A stretch of DNA of 64,000 nucleotides, from contig JAGANI010000042.1 of the NCBI GenBank assembly GCA_017624285.1, positions 23,345-87,344 of the forward strand. The letters run 5' to 3'. The notes below the pieces were generated by a model. It made no database searches and was not told the DNA's origin. It saw only the letters and a program-made list of their open reading frames with translations. Of the stretch, positions 19,015 through 27,848 are shown piece after piece. Position numbers and translations under genes: made by a program. Numbering within the stretch: position 1 is the stretch's first letter; each line of letters opens with the position of its first letter. The stretch comes from Clostridia bacterium (GTDB lineage Bacteria > Bacillota > Clostridia > Christensenellales > Borkfalkiaceae).

Positions 19015-19830
19015 CTAATTAAGAATTTTAACAATATCGTCAGCTTTTATGCCTTTATAAAACTCTATTAGACCAGTATCTACGTGTTGACGTAAAATAG
19101 CATCTATTGGTAAACGAAACGTATTTTTAATATTGTGCTTTTTAGCAAGGGTTTCCAAATCGCTTTCACCAAAGGGGTAAAGTTTTTTACCACAATCGGG
19201 GCAAAGCATGTACGACATGTTTTCTACAAGAGCGATGATAGGGACGTTCATCATCTCAGCCATTTTAACAGCCTTTTCAACAATCATAGAAACCAAATCT
19301 TGTGGCGTTGTAACAATAACTATGCCGGCAATCGGGAAAGATTGAAAAACCGTTAACGGTACGTCACCAGTTCCAGGAGGACAATCCACAAACATTGTAT
19401 CCACGTCGCCCCATCTAACGTCTGTCCAAAACTGTTTAATAGCGCCTGCAATAACTGGACCACGCCAGATAACCGGACCAGTTGCGTCTTCTAAAAGACA
19501 GTTCATCGACATAAGTTTAATGCCGGTTGAAGTTACGATAGGATTAATTAAATTATCACTAGTAGTAGCGAGTTCAGTTATACCAAACGCCTTAGGGATA
19601 GAAGGCCCGGTAATATCAGCATCTAATACGGCAACCTTTTTACCAAGTCTAGATTCAGCAACGGCTAACAAAGACGTTACCATTGATTTACCCACGCCAC
19701 CCTTACCACTTACTACGGCGTAAACTTTTTTTATATTAGATTCAGAGTTCATCGGGGCAAGTAAATCATTTTTACGGTCTTTACAATCCGATGAAGAACA
19801 AGTTGAACAATTATGCGTACATTCGCCCAT
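19015..19830 (-). CDS. Mrp/NBP35-type Fe-S carrier ATPase
   Basis: P-loop ATPase (271 residues) of the Mrp/ApbC/NBP35 group that holds and transfers Fe-S clusters. An N-terminal cysteine cluster (C4, C8, C11, C16) precedes the deviant Walker A GKGGVGKS (42-49). DADITGPSIPK and DCPPGTGD follow, then the CxxC motif (CPDCGKK) typical of the cluster-bridging site. Monocistronic: AGAGGTGG ribosome site upstream, terminator downstream. Cytoplasmic. Confidence 0.9.
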   Translation of the reverse strand: MGECTHNCSTCSSSDCKDRKNDLLAPMNSESNIKKVYAVVSGKGGVGKSMVTSLLAVAESRLGKKVAVLDADITGPSIPKAFGITELATTSDNLINPIVTSTGIKLMSMNCLLEDATGPVIWRGPVIAGAIKQFWTDVRWGDVDTMFVDCPPGTGDVPLTVFQSFPIAGIVIVTTPQDLVSMIVEKAVKMAEMMNVPIIALVENMSYMLCPDCGKKLYPFGESDLETLAKKHNIKNTFRLPIDAILRQHVDTGLIEFYKGIKADDIVKILN

Positions 19831-19906
19831 AAAACCACCTCTAACAAATTAGTAATACTATTGTAACACCCTAAAATTATATTGTCAAACAAACTGAAGT
19901 TTTTTA

Positions 19907-19935
19907 TTGATTTATAGTTTTTGCTGTGCTATAAT
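19907..19935 (+). promoter_or_regulatory. Promoter placing transcription start at the gene's ATG
   Basis: TTGATT (19907-19912), 17-base spacer, TATAAT (19930-19935). The expected start point, six to seven bases on, falls at the ATG at 19942, which has no Shine-Dalgarno sequence. Confidence 0.65.
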
Positions 19936-19941
19936 TTTTAT

Positions 19942-20868
19942 ATGGATACGCCGTATAGAACTTTAAGCGCATTTTATAAAGATAAATTTGGCAAAAGGGT
20001 TTACAAGTTGCCCATAGACGGGGGATTTTCTTGCCCTAATCGCAACAAAAACGACGGGATACGTGGGTGTATATTTTGTAACGAACAAGGCTCTGGGGAA
20101 CATACCAACAAAGGCGATATTATAAACCAAGTTAAGCTTGGTATAAATTTTGCCGTTTTGAGCAATAAAGGGGAACTTTTTATAGCATACTTTCAAAATT
20201 TTACAAATACTTTCGCCCCCGTTGACGTACTAAAAGAAAAATATTATAGTGCATTTATTGATGATAGAATTGTTGGCATAAGTATTGCAACTAGACCCGA
20301 TTGCATAAATGAAGACGTTTGTAAACTATTAAAAGAAATATCTAAAACCCATTACGTTACCGTTGAATTAGGTCTACAAACGGCATCAGATTTAACCGCA
20401 AACGCAATAAACCGTGGGTATAAATCACAAATATATCTTGATGCCGTTAAAATGCTTAAAAGTTTTGATATTGATTTTGTTTGTCATTTAATAGTTGGCT
20501 TACCCAACGAGACTATATCCGATATAGCCAAAACGGTTGATTTTATTAATATTTTACCCCCAAACGGGGTAAAAATACACTCTTTATACGTTTTAAAAGA
20601 TACACCTTTAGGAGAAATGTATCTAAATAATAAATATACGCCCATAACAAGGGAATATTATTTAGAAGCCGTTAGTTATATTTTAACGCATATCCCAAAA
20701 GACGTAGTGGTACATCGTTTAACTGGCGATGGTGAAAAGGATAAAATTTTAGCGCCAAATTGGACTAAGGAAAAAAAGAAAAATTTAAACGCAATATTTA
20801 ATTATATGACAAAAAACAACTTACAACAGGGCTGTTTTTATAAAAACAACAGTATACGTACACCGTAA
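19942..20868 (+). CDS. YhcC-family radical SAM protein
   Basis: Radical SAM protein (308 residues) of the YhcC/TIGR01212 type. Cluster cysteines C31, C43 and C46 (CPNRN...GCIFC) have the wide spacing typical of this group, and the opening PYRTLSAFYKDKFGKRVYKLP matches the family start, which fixes the ATG at 19942. RPDCI and ELGLQTASD follow. The family's reaction is not established; a tRNA-related role has been suggested for relatives. The start codon sits where transcription should begin, so the mRNA may be leaderless. The C_GCAxxG_C_C gene follows 13 bases later. Confidence 0.85.
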   Translation: MDTPYRTLSAFYKDKFGKRVYKLPIDGGFSCPNRNKNDGIRGCIFCNEQGSGEHTNKGDIINQVKLGINFAVLSNKGELFIAYFQNFTNTFAPVDVLKEKYYSAFIDDRIVGISIATRPDCINEDVCKLLKEISKTHYVTVELGLQTASDLTANAINRGYKSQIYLDAVKMLKSFDIDFVCHLIVGLPNETISDIAKTVDFINILPPNGVKIHSLYVLKDTPLGEMYLNNKYTPITREYYLEAVSYILTHIPKDVVVHRLTGDGEKDKILAPNWTKEKKKNLNAIFNYMTKNNLQQGCFYKNNSIRTP

Positions 20869-20881
20869 TTAAGGAGGATTT

Positions 20882-21310
20882 ATGACTAAAGCTGAAATTG
20901 CAAAAAACTATTTTTTAGAAGGCTATAACTGCTCGCAAGCGGTTGCACTTGCATTTATGGACGAGCTTAATTTAAGCAAAGATGATATCGCCGCGTTAAC
21001 CATTGGTCTTGGTGGTGGTCTTGCCAGACTTAGGCTTACTTGTGGTGCAGTTTCCGCTATGGCGATAGTTATTAGCTACGTTAAGTGCAAAAATTTATCT
21101 AAACTTGACGCTTATACCATCATCCAAAAAGCTTGTAAGGAATTCACTGATGAAGTCGGCACACTAATATGTGGCGAGCTTTTAGAAGGCGTACCCGTTA
21201 AACCCGGTATAGCCCCCGAAGAACGCACGCCTGAGTATTATAAAAAACGCCCGTGCGCAGAACTTGTTGCGCTTGCCGCAAGTATTGCCGAAAAGTATAT
21301 CAACGATTAA
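20882..21310 (+). CDS. C_GCAxxG_C_C family protein
   Basis: Small redox-type protein of 142 residues. It has the family's conserved cysteines: NCSQA (Cys about 18), the CGAVSAM motif (variant of CGAxxG, with S in place of the final G region), CGELL, and a late Cys in RPCAELVA. The family is common in anaerobes; a role in electron transfer or metal binding is assumed, not shown. Start has AAGGAGG upstream. It is the second gene of a two-gene unit with the radical SAM gene. Confidence 0.8.
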   Translation: MTKAEIAKNYFLEGYNCSQAVALAFMDELNLSKDDIAALTIGLGGGLARLRLTCGAVSAMAIVISYVKCKNLSKLDAYTIIQKACKEFTDEVGTLICGELLEGVPVKPGIAPEERTPEYYKKRPCAELVALAASIAEKYIND

Positions 21311-21320
21311 TTTTAAAATA

Positions 21321-21353
21321 AAAAAAGACGCTTTTTTAATTAAGCGTCTTTTA
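21321..21353. terminator. Bidirectional terminator
   Basis: AAAAGACGCTT/AAGCGTCTTTT hairpin with A tract on one side and T tract on the other, between the convergent C_GCAxxG_C_C and TetR genes. Confidence 0.8.
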
Positions 21354-21419
21354 ATTTTCTAAAATGTCGTAAAAACAACGTACGTACGTCATTTTTTTGC
21401 ACAAAATAGCGTTAAGCAA

Positions 21420-21992
21420 TTATTTTGTTAGCATTGATTCTATCATAGGATAAACGACTTTTTTGATTTTAGCGATGTATTCTTCATCCTCTAAAAGACA
21501 ATAATAGTCGGTTGCACCAACTAAAATATGGAAAATTGAATCGACGTGTTCCATACTTTGGTTATACTTATCACAAATTTTTTTCTTACAAATTTCATAC
21601 TTGTCGTGTAACGGCGTGATAAATTTTTTAATCTTTTGTCTATAATTAGGACTAACTACTACTTGGTATAAAAACCTAACTTCCTCACGCACGGAATAAC
21701 ACTCTTTAATAACGTTATCGATATTAGTAATGATATCGCCGTCGGAATCAATTACGTTACGAACTATCATATCTGCAATCATATCGATACTTCTTGCAGC
21801 GCATGCGAGAACAATTTCTTCCTTAGAAGCGAAATAATCGTACATAACCTTAGGGTTAACCCTTGCGCTTTTACAAAGTTTACTTATAGAAGTAGCCTCG
21901 ATACCGCCCGCTGAAAACGCCTTACGGCAGCAATCAATAATATTATTCTTTTTTAACGAACGTCTTGCTTCAAGTTCAACTTTATCGTTCAT
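21420..21992 (-). CDS. TetR family transcriptional regulator
   Basis: Regulator of 190 residues. N-terminal HTH (about 14-60: IIDCCRKAFSAGGIEATSI then VNPKVMYDYFASKEEIV) is of the TetR type; the C-terminal ligand domain is unlike anything I can name. Strong AGGAGG upstream of the ATG. It is transcribed alone, divergent from the thrS T-box, so its target is not obvious. Confidence 0.85.
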   Translation of the reverse strand: MNDKVELEARRSLKKNNIIDCCRKAFSAGGIEATSISKLCKSARVNPKVMYDYFASKEEIVLACAARSIDMIADMIVRNVIDSDGDIITNIDNVIKECYSVREEVRFLYQVVVSPNYRQKIKKFITPLHDKYEICKKKICDKYNQSMEHVDSIFHILVGATDYYCLLEDEEYIAKIKKVVYPMIESMLTK

Positions 21993-22197
21993 GTCTTCCT
22001 CCTAGGTTATACTTTACAAGTATTTACTATATTATTTTAATATAAACCAAAGGGTTTGTCAATACGTTTTAAAAAAATAACCACTGCAAAAAAAACAAAT
22101 ATCGGATAAATTTATATATCGTTTACGTCCATAGCATTGCAAAAATATAAAATTATTATTTATAATACAAAAAGAAATTAGGTGTTTTAATAAAAAG

Positions 22198-22226
22198 TTG
22201 ACAATATAAAATAATAGTGCTATACT
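22198..22226 (+). promoter_or_regulatory. thrS promoter
   Basis: TTGACA (22198-22203), 17-base spacer, TATACT (22221-22226). Confidence 0.85.
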
Positions 22227-22233
22227 TTAACTA

Positions 22234-22465
22234 CAATTAATAAAAGCAACGACGGAACAAGTAGTTTTTATAAAGTGTTTTTTAGAGAGGATGTGGTTGG
22301 TGCAAGCATCTAAACATTATAAAAATGAAACCAATCCCGAGCATCAATACGGCAAAAAGTATTGACGTAAGACTGCGTTAAAGTTTAATTAAGTATAAAT
22401 TAAGGTGGAACCGCACTTTATTTAAGTGCCCTTAAAACCCAAAGGGGTTTTATGGGCTTTTTTGT
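22234..22465 (+). promoter_or_regulatory. T-box riboswitch, threonine (ACC)
   Basis: Leader of thrS with AGAGAGG, GGTTGGTG apical loop, specifier ACC (22330-22332) followed by A and ATCCCGAGC, T-box sequence AGGTGGAACCGCAC (about 22403-22416) and a terminator ending in a U tract near 22465. The UGGA bulge fits U73 of tRNA-Thr, unlike the UGGU of the other three leaders. It serves as the internal standard for reading their specifiers. Confidence 0.95.
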
Positions 22466-22481
22466 TTTAAAGGAGTAAAAA

Positions 22482-24248
22482 ATGAAAGTTATCTTAAACG
22501 ACGGCACGGTTAGAGAAGCTGTTTCTAAAGAAGAAGAATTACACGTAATAAAGCACACCGCTGCGCACGTTATGGCACAAGCGATAAAAAGACTTTACCC
22601 GCATGCAGACTTCGGCTACGGCCCTGCTACCGAAAAGGGTTTTTATTACGACGTTGACCTTGGCGATACCAAACTTACCGACGAAGACCTTTTATCTATC
22701 GAAAAGGAAATGAAAAAGATTGTAAAAGAAAATCTTCCGATAAAATCATTTATACTACCAAGGGATGAAGCAATACGCCTTATGCAAGACCGTGGCGAAA
22801 ACTATAAAGTTGAGCATATTGGTGATTTAGACGAGGACGTACCTATCAGTTTTTACCAACAAGGTGAATATATCGATATGTGCGTAGGTCCACACCTTAC
22901 CTATACAAAAGCGCTTAAAGCGTTTAAAATTACACAACAATCAGGCGCTTACTGGAAGGGCGATAAAAACAATAAAATGCTTACCCGTATTAATGGTATA
23001 GCATTTCCCTCGCAGGAAGAACTTGATGCATACGTACGCCTTTTAGAAGAAGCTGAACGTCGCGACCATAGAAAAATCGGTAAAGAAATGAACCTTTTTA
23101 TGTTGCTTGACGAAGGTCCAGGCTTTCCCTTCTTTTTACCAAAAGGTATGCTTTTGAAAAACGAGCTTATTTCTTATTGGAGGGATATCCATTACGCAAA
23201 CGGCTATGTAGAAGTACAAACCCCGCTTATTATGAACAGAAAACTTTGGGAAACAAGCGGGCATTGGGATCACTACAAAGACAATATGTATTCTACCACG
23301 ATTGATGATGAAACTTATTGTATTAAACCGATGAACTGCCCCGGTGGCGTGTTAGTGTATAGATCGCAATTACACAGTTATCGTGATTTACCTCTTAGAG
23401 TTGGTGAACTTGGTACGGTACACCGCCACGAACTTAAAGGCGCGCTACACGGTTTATTTAGGGTACGTTGCTTTACGCAAGACGATGCGCATATATTTAT
23501 GCGTAAAGACCAAATCCCTGATGAAATTGCAGGGGTTGTACACCTTATTAACCAAGTTTACGAAAAATTTGGCTTTAAGTATTTTATAGAACTTTCCACA
23601 CGTCCTGAAAACAGCATGGGTTCGGACGAAGATTGGGAATCCGCAACCAACGGCTTAAAAACGGCACTTGATAAACTTGGCTTAAATTACGTTATTAACG
23701 AGGGCGACGGCGCTTTCTACGGGCCAAAAATCGACTTCCACTTAGAAGATAGCTTAGGTAGAACTTGGCAATGTGGTACGATACAGTTAGACTTCCAAAT
23801 GCCTATCAACTTTGGGCTTGAATACGTTGACGAAACTGGTGAAAAACAACGCCCCATAATGATACACAGGGTTTGCTTTGGCTCTATCGAGCGTTTTATT
23901 GGTATCTTAACCGAACACTTTGCAGGTAAATTCCCTGCATGGTTAGCACCCGTTCAAGCAAAGGTTTTATTGGTATCCGAAAAAAGTGCTGAATACGGCG
24001 ACAAGGTTTACGAAGCAATTAAAAACGCAGGTATCCGTACCGAAATTGATAAACGTAATGAAAAAATCGGCTATATGATACGTGAAGCACAATTTGTTGA
24101 AAGAGTGCCTTATATCGTAATTATCGGCGCTAAAGAAGTTGAAACCAACACTATTTCTGTAAGAGAACGCGATACCAACCAAACTATTACATGCACGCTT
24201 GATGAGTTTATCGCCAGACTTAAAAAAGAAACTATTGAAAGAATTTAA
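22482..24248 (+). CDS. thrS: Threonyl-tRNA synthetase lacking the TGS domain
   Basis: Class II synthetase charging tRNA-Thr, 588 residues against about 640 normally. The editing domain begins almost at once: HTAAH (25-29), later CVGPH. The catalytic core has MNCPGG, motif 2 FRVRCFTQDDAH, motif 3 GSIERFIGIL and the C-terminal anticodon-binding domain. The usual N-terminal TGS domain of about 60 residues is absent; only a short MKVILNDGTVRE stub remains. The ATG with AAAGGAG upstream is right behind the T-box terminator, so this is the true start, not a truncated reading. Active-site residues are intact. Confidence 0.95.
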   Translation: MKVILNDGTVREAVSKEEELHVIKHTAAHVMAQAIKRLYPHADFGYGPATEKGFYYDVDLGDTKLTDEDLLSIEKEMKKIVKENLPIKSFILPRDEAIRLMQDRGENYKVEHIGDLDEDVPISFYQQGEYIDMCVGPHLTYTKALKAFKITQQSGAYWKGDKNNKMLTRINGIAFPSQEELDAYVRLLEEAERRDHRKIGKEMNLFMLLDEGPGFPFFLPKGMLLKNELISYWRDIHYANGYVEVQTPLIMNRKLWETSGHWDHYKDNMYSTTIDDETYCIKPMNCPGGVLVYRSQLHSYRDLPLRVGELGTVHRHELKGALHGLFRVRCFTQDDAHIFMRKDQIPDEIAGVVHLINQVYEKFGFKYFIELSTRPENSMGSDEDWESATNGLKTALDKLGLNYVINEGDGAFYGPKIDFHLEDSLGRTWQCGTIQLDFQMPINFGLEYVDETGEKQRPIMIHRVCFGSIERFIGILTEHFAGKFPAWLAPVQAKVLLVSEKSAEYGDKVYEAIKNAGIRTEIDKRNEKIGYMIREAQFVERVPYIVIIGAKEVETNTISVRERDTNQTITCTLDEFIARLKKETIERI

Positions 24249-24279
24249 TAAATTTTAATATTTATAAGGAGAGAAAATT

Positions 24280-24522
24280 ATGGCAAATAAACGTTTTAAA
24301 ATTATCCACAAAGAAAAAGGCATTAAGGTATTGTTAGATCTAGAAACAGGCGCAACCTATCTTTACGTATCCGACGGTTACGGTGGTGGCGTTACTGCGC
24401 TTTTAGGTAGTGACGGCAATCCGATGATTCTTAACCCGATTGAGTTTGACAAAAACAAGAAAAAAGAGTTTGAAAAGTCTGAAAAGTTGGCAAAACAAGC
24501 TGTAGAAGCTGAAACAAAATAA
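24280..24522 (+). CDS. DUF6440 family small protein
   Basis: An 80-residue protein with RFKIIHKEKG, DLETGATYLYVSDGYGGG and LLGSDGNPM, which I recognise as the DUF6440 pattern. A lysine-rich helical tail follows (about 55-80). Function unknown. It sits 31 bases after thrS with AAGGAG upstream and is followed by a terminator, so it is probably expressed with thrS. Confidence 0.7.
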   Translation: MANKRFKIIHKEKGIKVLLDLETGATYLYVSDGYGGGVTALLGSDGNPMILNPIEFDKNKKKEFEKSEKLAKQAVEAETK

Positions 24523-24547
24523 CTTAAACGTAACTAAAAACAAAAAT

Positions 24548-24572
24548 AGCCCCCAAACGGGGGCTGTTTTTA
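24548..24572 (+). terminator. Rho-independent terminator of the thrS unit
   Basis: AGCCCCC/GGGGGCT hairpin followed by TTTTTATT. Confidence 0.85.
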
Positions 24573-24579
24573 TTATGAT

Positions 24580-25428
24580 TTAATATGAATCACCTTTTAA
24601 TTTATTACAACGCCTACATAAGGTTTGTAAGTTATCATAGGTGGTTTTACCTCCTTTTGCAATAGGCTTGATATGGTCGATTTCTAGATTTTCCATTTTA
24701 AAACGTCTGCCACACATACGGCATCTATAACCATCCCTTTGGTAAATAGAAAACCTCATTTTATTAGACACCTTTGCCCTTTCTACACGGCAAATTGCAT
24801 CCCAAATACCCCTGTCGCAATAAAAGCCCCTATCTTGATTATTTAACATATCAATCAACTGATTTATTCGCCCACCAGTAAAAACACCACTCTTTTTACT
24901 GCAAACTTCACCACTCATTTTTGCGTATGCTAAAGATACGTTTATAGCGAAAACAGTAGTGGGTTTAAGAATTTTGCTATTAAATAATTTTCTTTCTATC
25001 TTTAATAAGTATTCAATATTCAACTTACCAACTTCACTTTCATACTTGCCAAAGCTCGAAATAGCTTTTACTTCTTTTTTATACTCGGTAAGCTTTATAA
25101 CGTTATTACTTACGCCCAGTATTTCTTTTGAAACGTTATAACGATTAAACTGCAAATTATAAATTAAATAATCTTCTGGAGAAACCGTACCGTAAAAAAC
25201 ATCGTTATCGTAGGTGTGGGATAAATCGTAATTTTTTGATACTTCGTAAAACTTATATCTCCTATTTAACTCCACTAAATTTTTTAGCGCAATACTGTTT
25301 ACTTTTACAAAAGCAACGTGATCGTTACGCTTTTTTATAAAAAAAAGTAAAAGTGGTAGCCCTATAAATAAGCATAAACACGTTATGACTAAAAATACTA
25401 TTAAAAAAACTTTTATATCAATGCCCAT
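24580..25428 (-). CDS. Membrane-anchored HNH endonuclease-like protein
   Basis: A 282-residue protein with one N-terminal membrane segment (about 7-31) followed by a charged region and a C-terminal HNH domain (about 230-280): CRMCGRRF, LEIDHIKPIAKGG, NLQTLCRRCN. Both CxxC zinc pairs and the catalytic His are present. A membrane-anchored nuclease is unusual; which side the domain faces cannot be told. No immunity or phage genes adjoin. Function unknown beyond likely metal-dependent nuclease. Confidence 0.7.
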   Translation of the reverse strand: MGIDIKVFLIVFLVITCLCLFIGLPLLLFFIKKRNDHVAFVKVNSIALKNLVELNRRYKFYEVSKNYDLSHTYDNDVFYGTVSPEDYLIYNLQFNRYNVSKEILGVSNNVIKLTEYKKEVKAISSFGKYESEVGKLNIEYLLKIERKLFNSKILKPTTVFAINVSLAYAKMSGEVCSKKSGVFTGGRINQLIDMLNNQDRGFYCDRGIWDAICRVERAKVSNKMRFSIYQRDGYRCRMCGRRFKMENLEIDHIKPIAKGGKTTYDNLQTLCRRCNKLKGDSY

Positions 25429-25446
25429 TTTGGAACTTCCTTAAAA

Positions 25447-26310
25447 TTATCTGTTTTTTAGATATGCTTTTACGTAGTCGTAAAAAATCCTAGTAATATC
25501 AGAGTGGGTTTCCGTCTTATGGTAGTAAACGACTATCTCACGTAAGCAAACGGGGTCGGAAATCGGCACTAAAACTACGTCGTTAGTCATAAGTTTACCC
25601 CAAGTGTATTCTGGCCAAAACCCTATACCAACACTAGCGCCGATAAGGTTTTTTACCGCTGCAGGGCTATCCGACTCAAACACGGTATGTGGTTTAAAAC
25701 CTGCTTGCGCGCAAAAATTATCGCAAAGCGCCCTAAACTTTTTAGAACCTGCTAAACTGACAAAGCCTTCCTTAGAAACGTCTGAAAGTTTAACACTACT
25801 CATGTTAGCGTAAACGGAATTTTTAGGCACGGCTAAAAAGATCTTTTCTTCCATGACGGAAAAATCTTTACCATCGAAAAAATCCGCAGTACTAGCGCCC
25901 GTTGTTATGGTGATATCACAGCCGTCCTCGTCTTCTTTTTGAATAAGTTGAAATATAGTATCGGGATAATCTTTTTTAAAACTAATGACGATATCCGTTA
26001 CTATTGACGAAGCCGCTAAAACCTTTACCTTTATTTTGTTATTAACTACGTTTGAAAGCGAACGGATTTCAGCAGGTAAATTATCAAATATAGGAAAAAC
26101 GTTTTCTAACTTGTTTTTTAAATAATCACCATATTCTGTAAGTAAAACGTTCCTACCCTTACGGACGAATAGTTTTACACCAAGCTCGTCTTCTAAACTT
26201 TTGATAGCCTTTGTTAATGCGGGTTGAGCAATTTTTAATTCTTCAGCCGCTTTTGTAATATGCTCTAACTTAGCGGACACGTAAAAATATTTTAATTTTG
26301 TTAACTCCAT
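25447..26310 (-). CDS. LysR family transcriptional regulator
   Basis: Regulator of 287 residues: winged HTH at the N-terminus (LKYFYVSAKLEHITKAAEEL, then QPALTKAIKSLEDELG) and a periplasmic-binding-like effector domain (about 90-287). GGAG precedes the ATG. No divergent partner is present, so the target and effector are unclear. Confidence 0.88.
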   Translation of the reverse strand: MELTKLKYFYVSAKLEHITKAAEELKIAQPALTKAIKSLEDELGVKLFVRKGRNVLLTEYGDYLKNKLENVFPIFDNLPAEIRSLSNVVNNKIKVKVLAASSIVTDIVISFKKDYPDTIFQLIQKEDEDGCDITITTGASTADFFDGKDFSVMEEKIFLAVPKNSVYANMSSVKLSDVSKEGFVSLAGSKKFRALCDNFCAQAGFKPHTVFESDSPAAVKNLIGASVGIGFWPEYTWGKLMTNDVVLVPISDPVCLREIVVYYHKTETHSDITRIFYDYVKAYLKNR

Positions 26311-26495
26311 AATTCTCCATTTAATAACAAATAGTTATAATTTACATAATAATTATATATTTTACAATATCTATTGTCAAGTGTTATAATAGTGCCGTTA
26401 TCTAGGTTATTTATTTTTTTTATAATCATTTAACGTTGTAGATTAAATTAAAACATCCACTTATTCGTGTCTTTTTATTTCCTTTTATTAAAGTT

Positions 26496-26522
26496 AAAGC
26501 ACACCCTTTTGGGGTGTGCTTT
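26496..26522 (-). terminator. Rho-independent terminator
   Basis: Hairpin AAAGCACACCC/GGGGTGTGCTTT downstream of the SecB-like gene. Confidence 0.75.
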
Positions 26523-26547
26523 AACTATTTACTAAATAAGTTATTAA

Positions 26548-26961
26548 CTAGTTCATAAACGCTTCTATCCTATCTTCTGGAAAAAGCGGTTCGGACAAAG
26601 ATGGCAAAACAAAGGGACTAACAAAACTTAACGCCGTTAAATTATTTACCGATGCGCGAAGGTATGCGTAAATCTCTTTAGTAGCTTCTACCACAAACTT
26701 CTTTTCGGAAAAATCATCAGGAATATCCGTTTCGTAAACCCCTGTTAAACTAACGATAATTTCAAACGGTTTAGGTTCGGTTTCGGTTGACTCTACCTTA
26801 ACGGTCAAGTTAACAAACTTTATCGATTTATTTGCGATTAACGTTTTAACTTCTCTAGAAAATTTTGGTTTAATTTCTATCTTTTGACCCGGTTCGATTT
26901 TAACCGTGGTCTTTTTAAATGAAAGTTCTTCTGTTGTAATGCCTTTTAAACTGTATTTCAT
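26548..26961 (-). CDS. SecB-like chaperone-fold protein
   Basis: A 137-residue protein whose C-terminal half carries a SecB-like signature: EIYAYLRASVNNLTALSF followed by VLPSLSEPLF, matching the helix and PxxLPP-type tail of SecB, with a preceding beta-rich half containing VSLTGVYE. Canonical SecB binds unfolded secretory proteins, but SecB-like relatives in Gram-positives have other or unknown jobs. No toxin-antitoxin gene adjoins. It lies 47 bases after a PII-like gene and before a terminator, so it may be the last gene of the DUF1538-PII unit. Confidence 0.5.
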   Translation of the reverse strand: MKYSLKGITTEELSFKKTTVKIEPGQKIEIKPKFSREVKTLIANKSIKFVNLTVKVESTETEPKPFEIIVSLTGVYETDIPDDFSEKKFVVEATKEIYAYLRASVNNLTALSFVSPFVLPSLSEPLFPEDRIEAFMN

Positions 26962-27008
26962 ATTACCCTCTTTTAACTAAATATATTATAAATTTGATAT
27001 ACGTACTA

Positions 27009-27350
27009 TTATTTTACGTCCTTATTAGCTTTTATACCGTCAGTTAAACCGATAACGTTATCAACTGGCATTGAAAACGCTATGCCTTGCCCCGGTGTAT
27101 TTAAACCAACTGCTTTATATAAAGCGTGTAAAACGTCTTCCTTAATAGAAATGGGAACTAAAATCATAACGATTTCCTTTTCAGGTTGAACGGTTATACG
27201 GAAGAACTTTTCAGCCTCTTTATTAGCAGTACCTCTTGCATGGAGAATTGTACCACCGGTCGCGCCGACTGCTTTAGCAGCTTCCATAACTGATTCAGAA
27301 TAACCTTCGTTAACTATACATAAAATAAGTTCGTATTTAAACTTTTCCAT
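27009..27350 (-). CDS. PII-like regulatory protein
   Basis: A 113-residue single-domain GlnB-like protein: beta-alpha-beta start (YELILCIVNEGYSESVMEAA), GGTILHARGT, and a C-terminal strand GIAFSMPVDNVIGL. The uridylylated T-loop Tyr motif of classical GlnB is not evident, so it belongs to the broader PII-like group. Its ATG overlaps the stop of the preceding PII-like gene (TAATG). Together with the DUF1538 membrane protein it probably forms a regulated transport unit; the ligand is unknown. Confidence 0.75.
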   Translation of the reverse strand: MEKFKYELILCIVNEGYSESVMEAAKAVGATGGTILHARGTANKEAEKFFRITVQPEKEIVMILVPISIKEDVLHALYKAVGLNTPGQGIAFSMPVDNVIGLTDGIKANKDVK

Positions 27351-27841
27351 TATACATCCCCCTTTACGGCGTTTTCGTTATTGGATAAAAACGCGTAAAT
27401 TGCAGCACCTATTACGCTTGTAAGCGGTATAGTATACGCAATACCTTTACCCTTTTTTATCGTGCGGAATTTTTCCTCCAACGTGTCTAAAGCCTCGGTT
27501 AGCCTTTCTTTTTTTATCAATGAAAATATAACGGCTTTTTCAGACGCAATACCTAAATAATCTAAAATTTCCTTATTAGCAGTACCCTCGCCAAAAAGCA
27601 CCATTTGCATATTGACTTCAAACGAGTGTAAAAGGTCAACGTAAAACTCCGCCTTAGGGCGCGCAACAATTGTAATTAAAAGTTCTAATTTATTAGAGTT
27701 GACTTTGTTTTTTGACCTTTTAGGAGAGTTTTTATCCCCGCCAAGTTTTGATGAAGATCTTGTTTTAGCAATTTTTAATTGCTTTTTAGCGCCCGTTTGC
27801 AAGGTTTTGGGCTTATTTGATTTTAAACTTAATTCAGCCAT
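27350..27841 (-). CDS. PII-like protein with basic N-terminal extension
   Basis: A 163-residue protein: a lysine-rich, low-complexity N-terminus (about 1-48) and then a degenerate GlnB-like domain (about 50-150) with LELLITIVARPKAEFYVDLL, GEGTANKEILDYLGI and GKGIAYTIPLTSVIG. The last motif matches the same region of its neighbour, so the two are paralogues. It sits between DUF1538 and the second PII-like gene and overlaps the latter by one base. Probably the partner subunit or regulator of the membrane protein. Confidence 0.65.
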   Translation of the reverse strand: MAELSLKSNKPKTLQTGAKKQLKIAKTRSSSKLGGDKNSPKRSKNKVNSNKLELLITIVARPKAEFYVDLLHSFEVNMQMVLFGEGTANKEILDYLGIASEKAVIFSLIKKERLTEALDTLEEKFRTIKKGKGIAYTIPLTSVIGAAIYAFLSNNENAVKGDV

Positions 27842-27848
27842 AATAACC

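Noticed and set aside
19963..20196. Antisense frames such as the one opposite the YhcC-like gene
   Set aside because: They mirror real genes in other frames and lack start signals or domain content.
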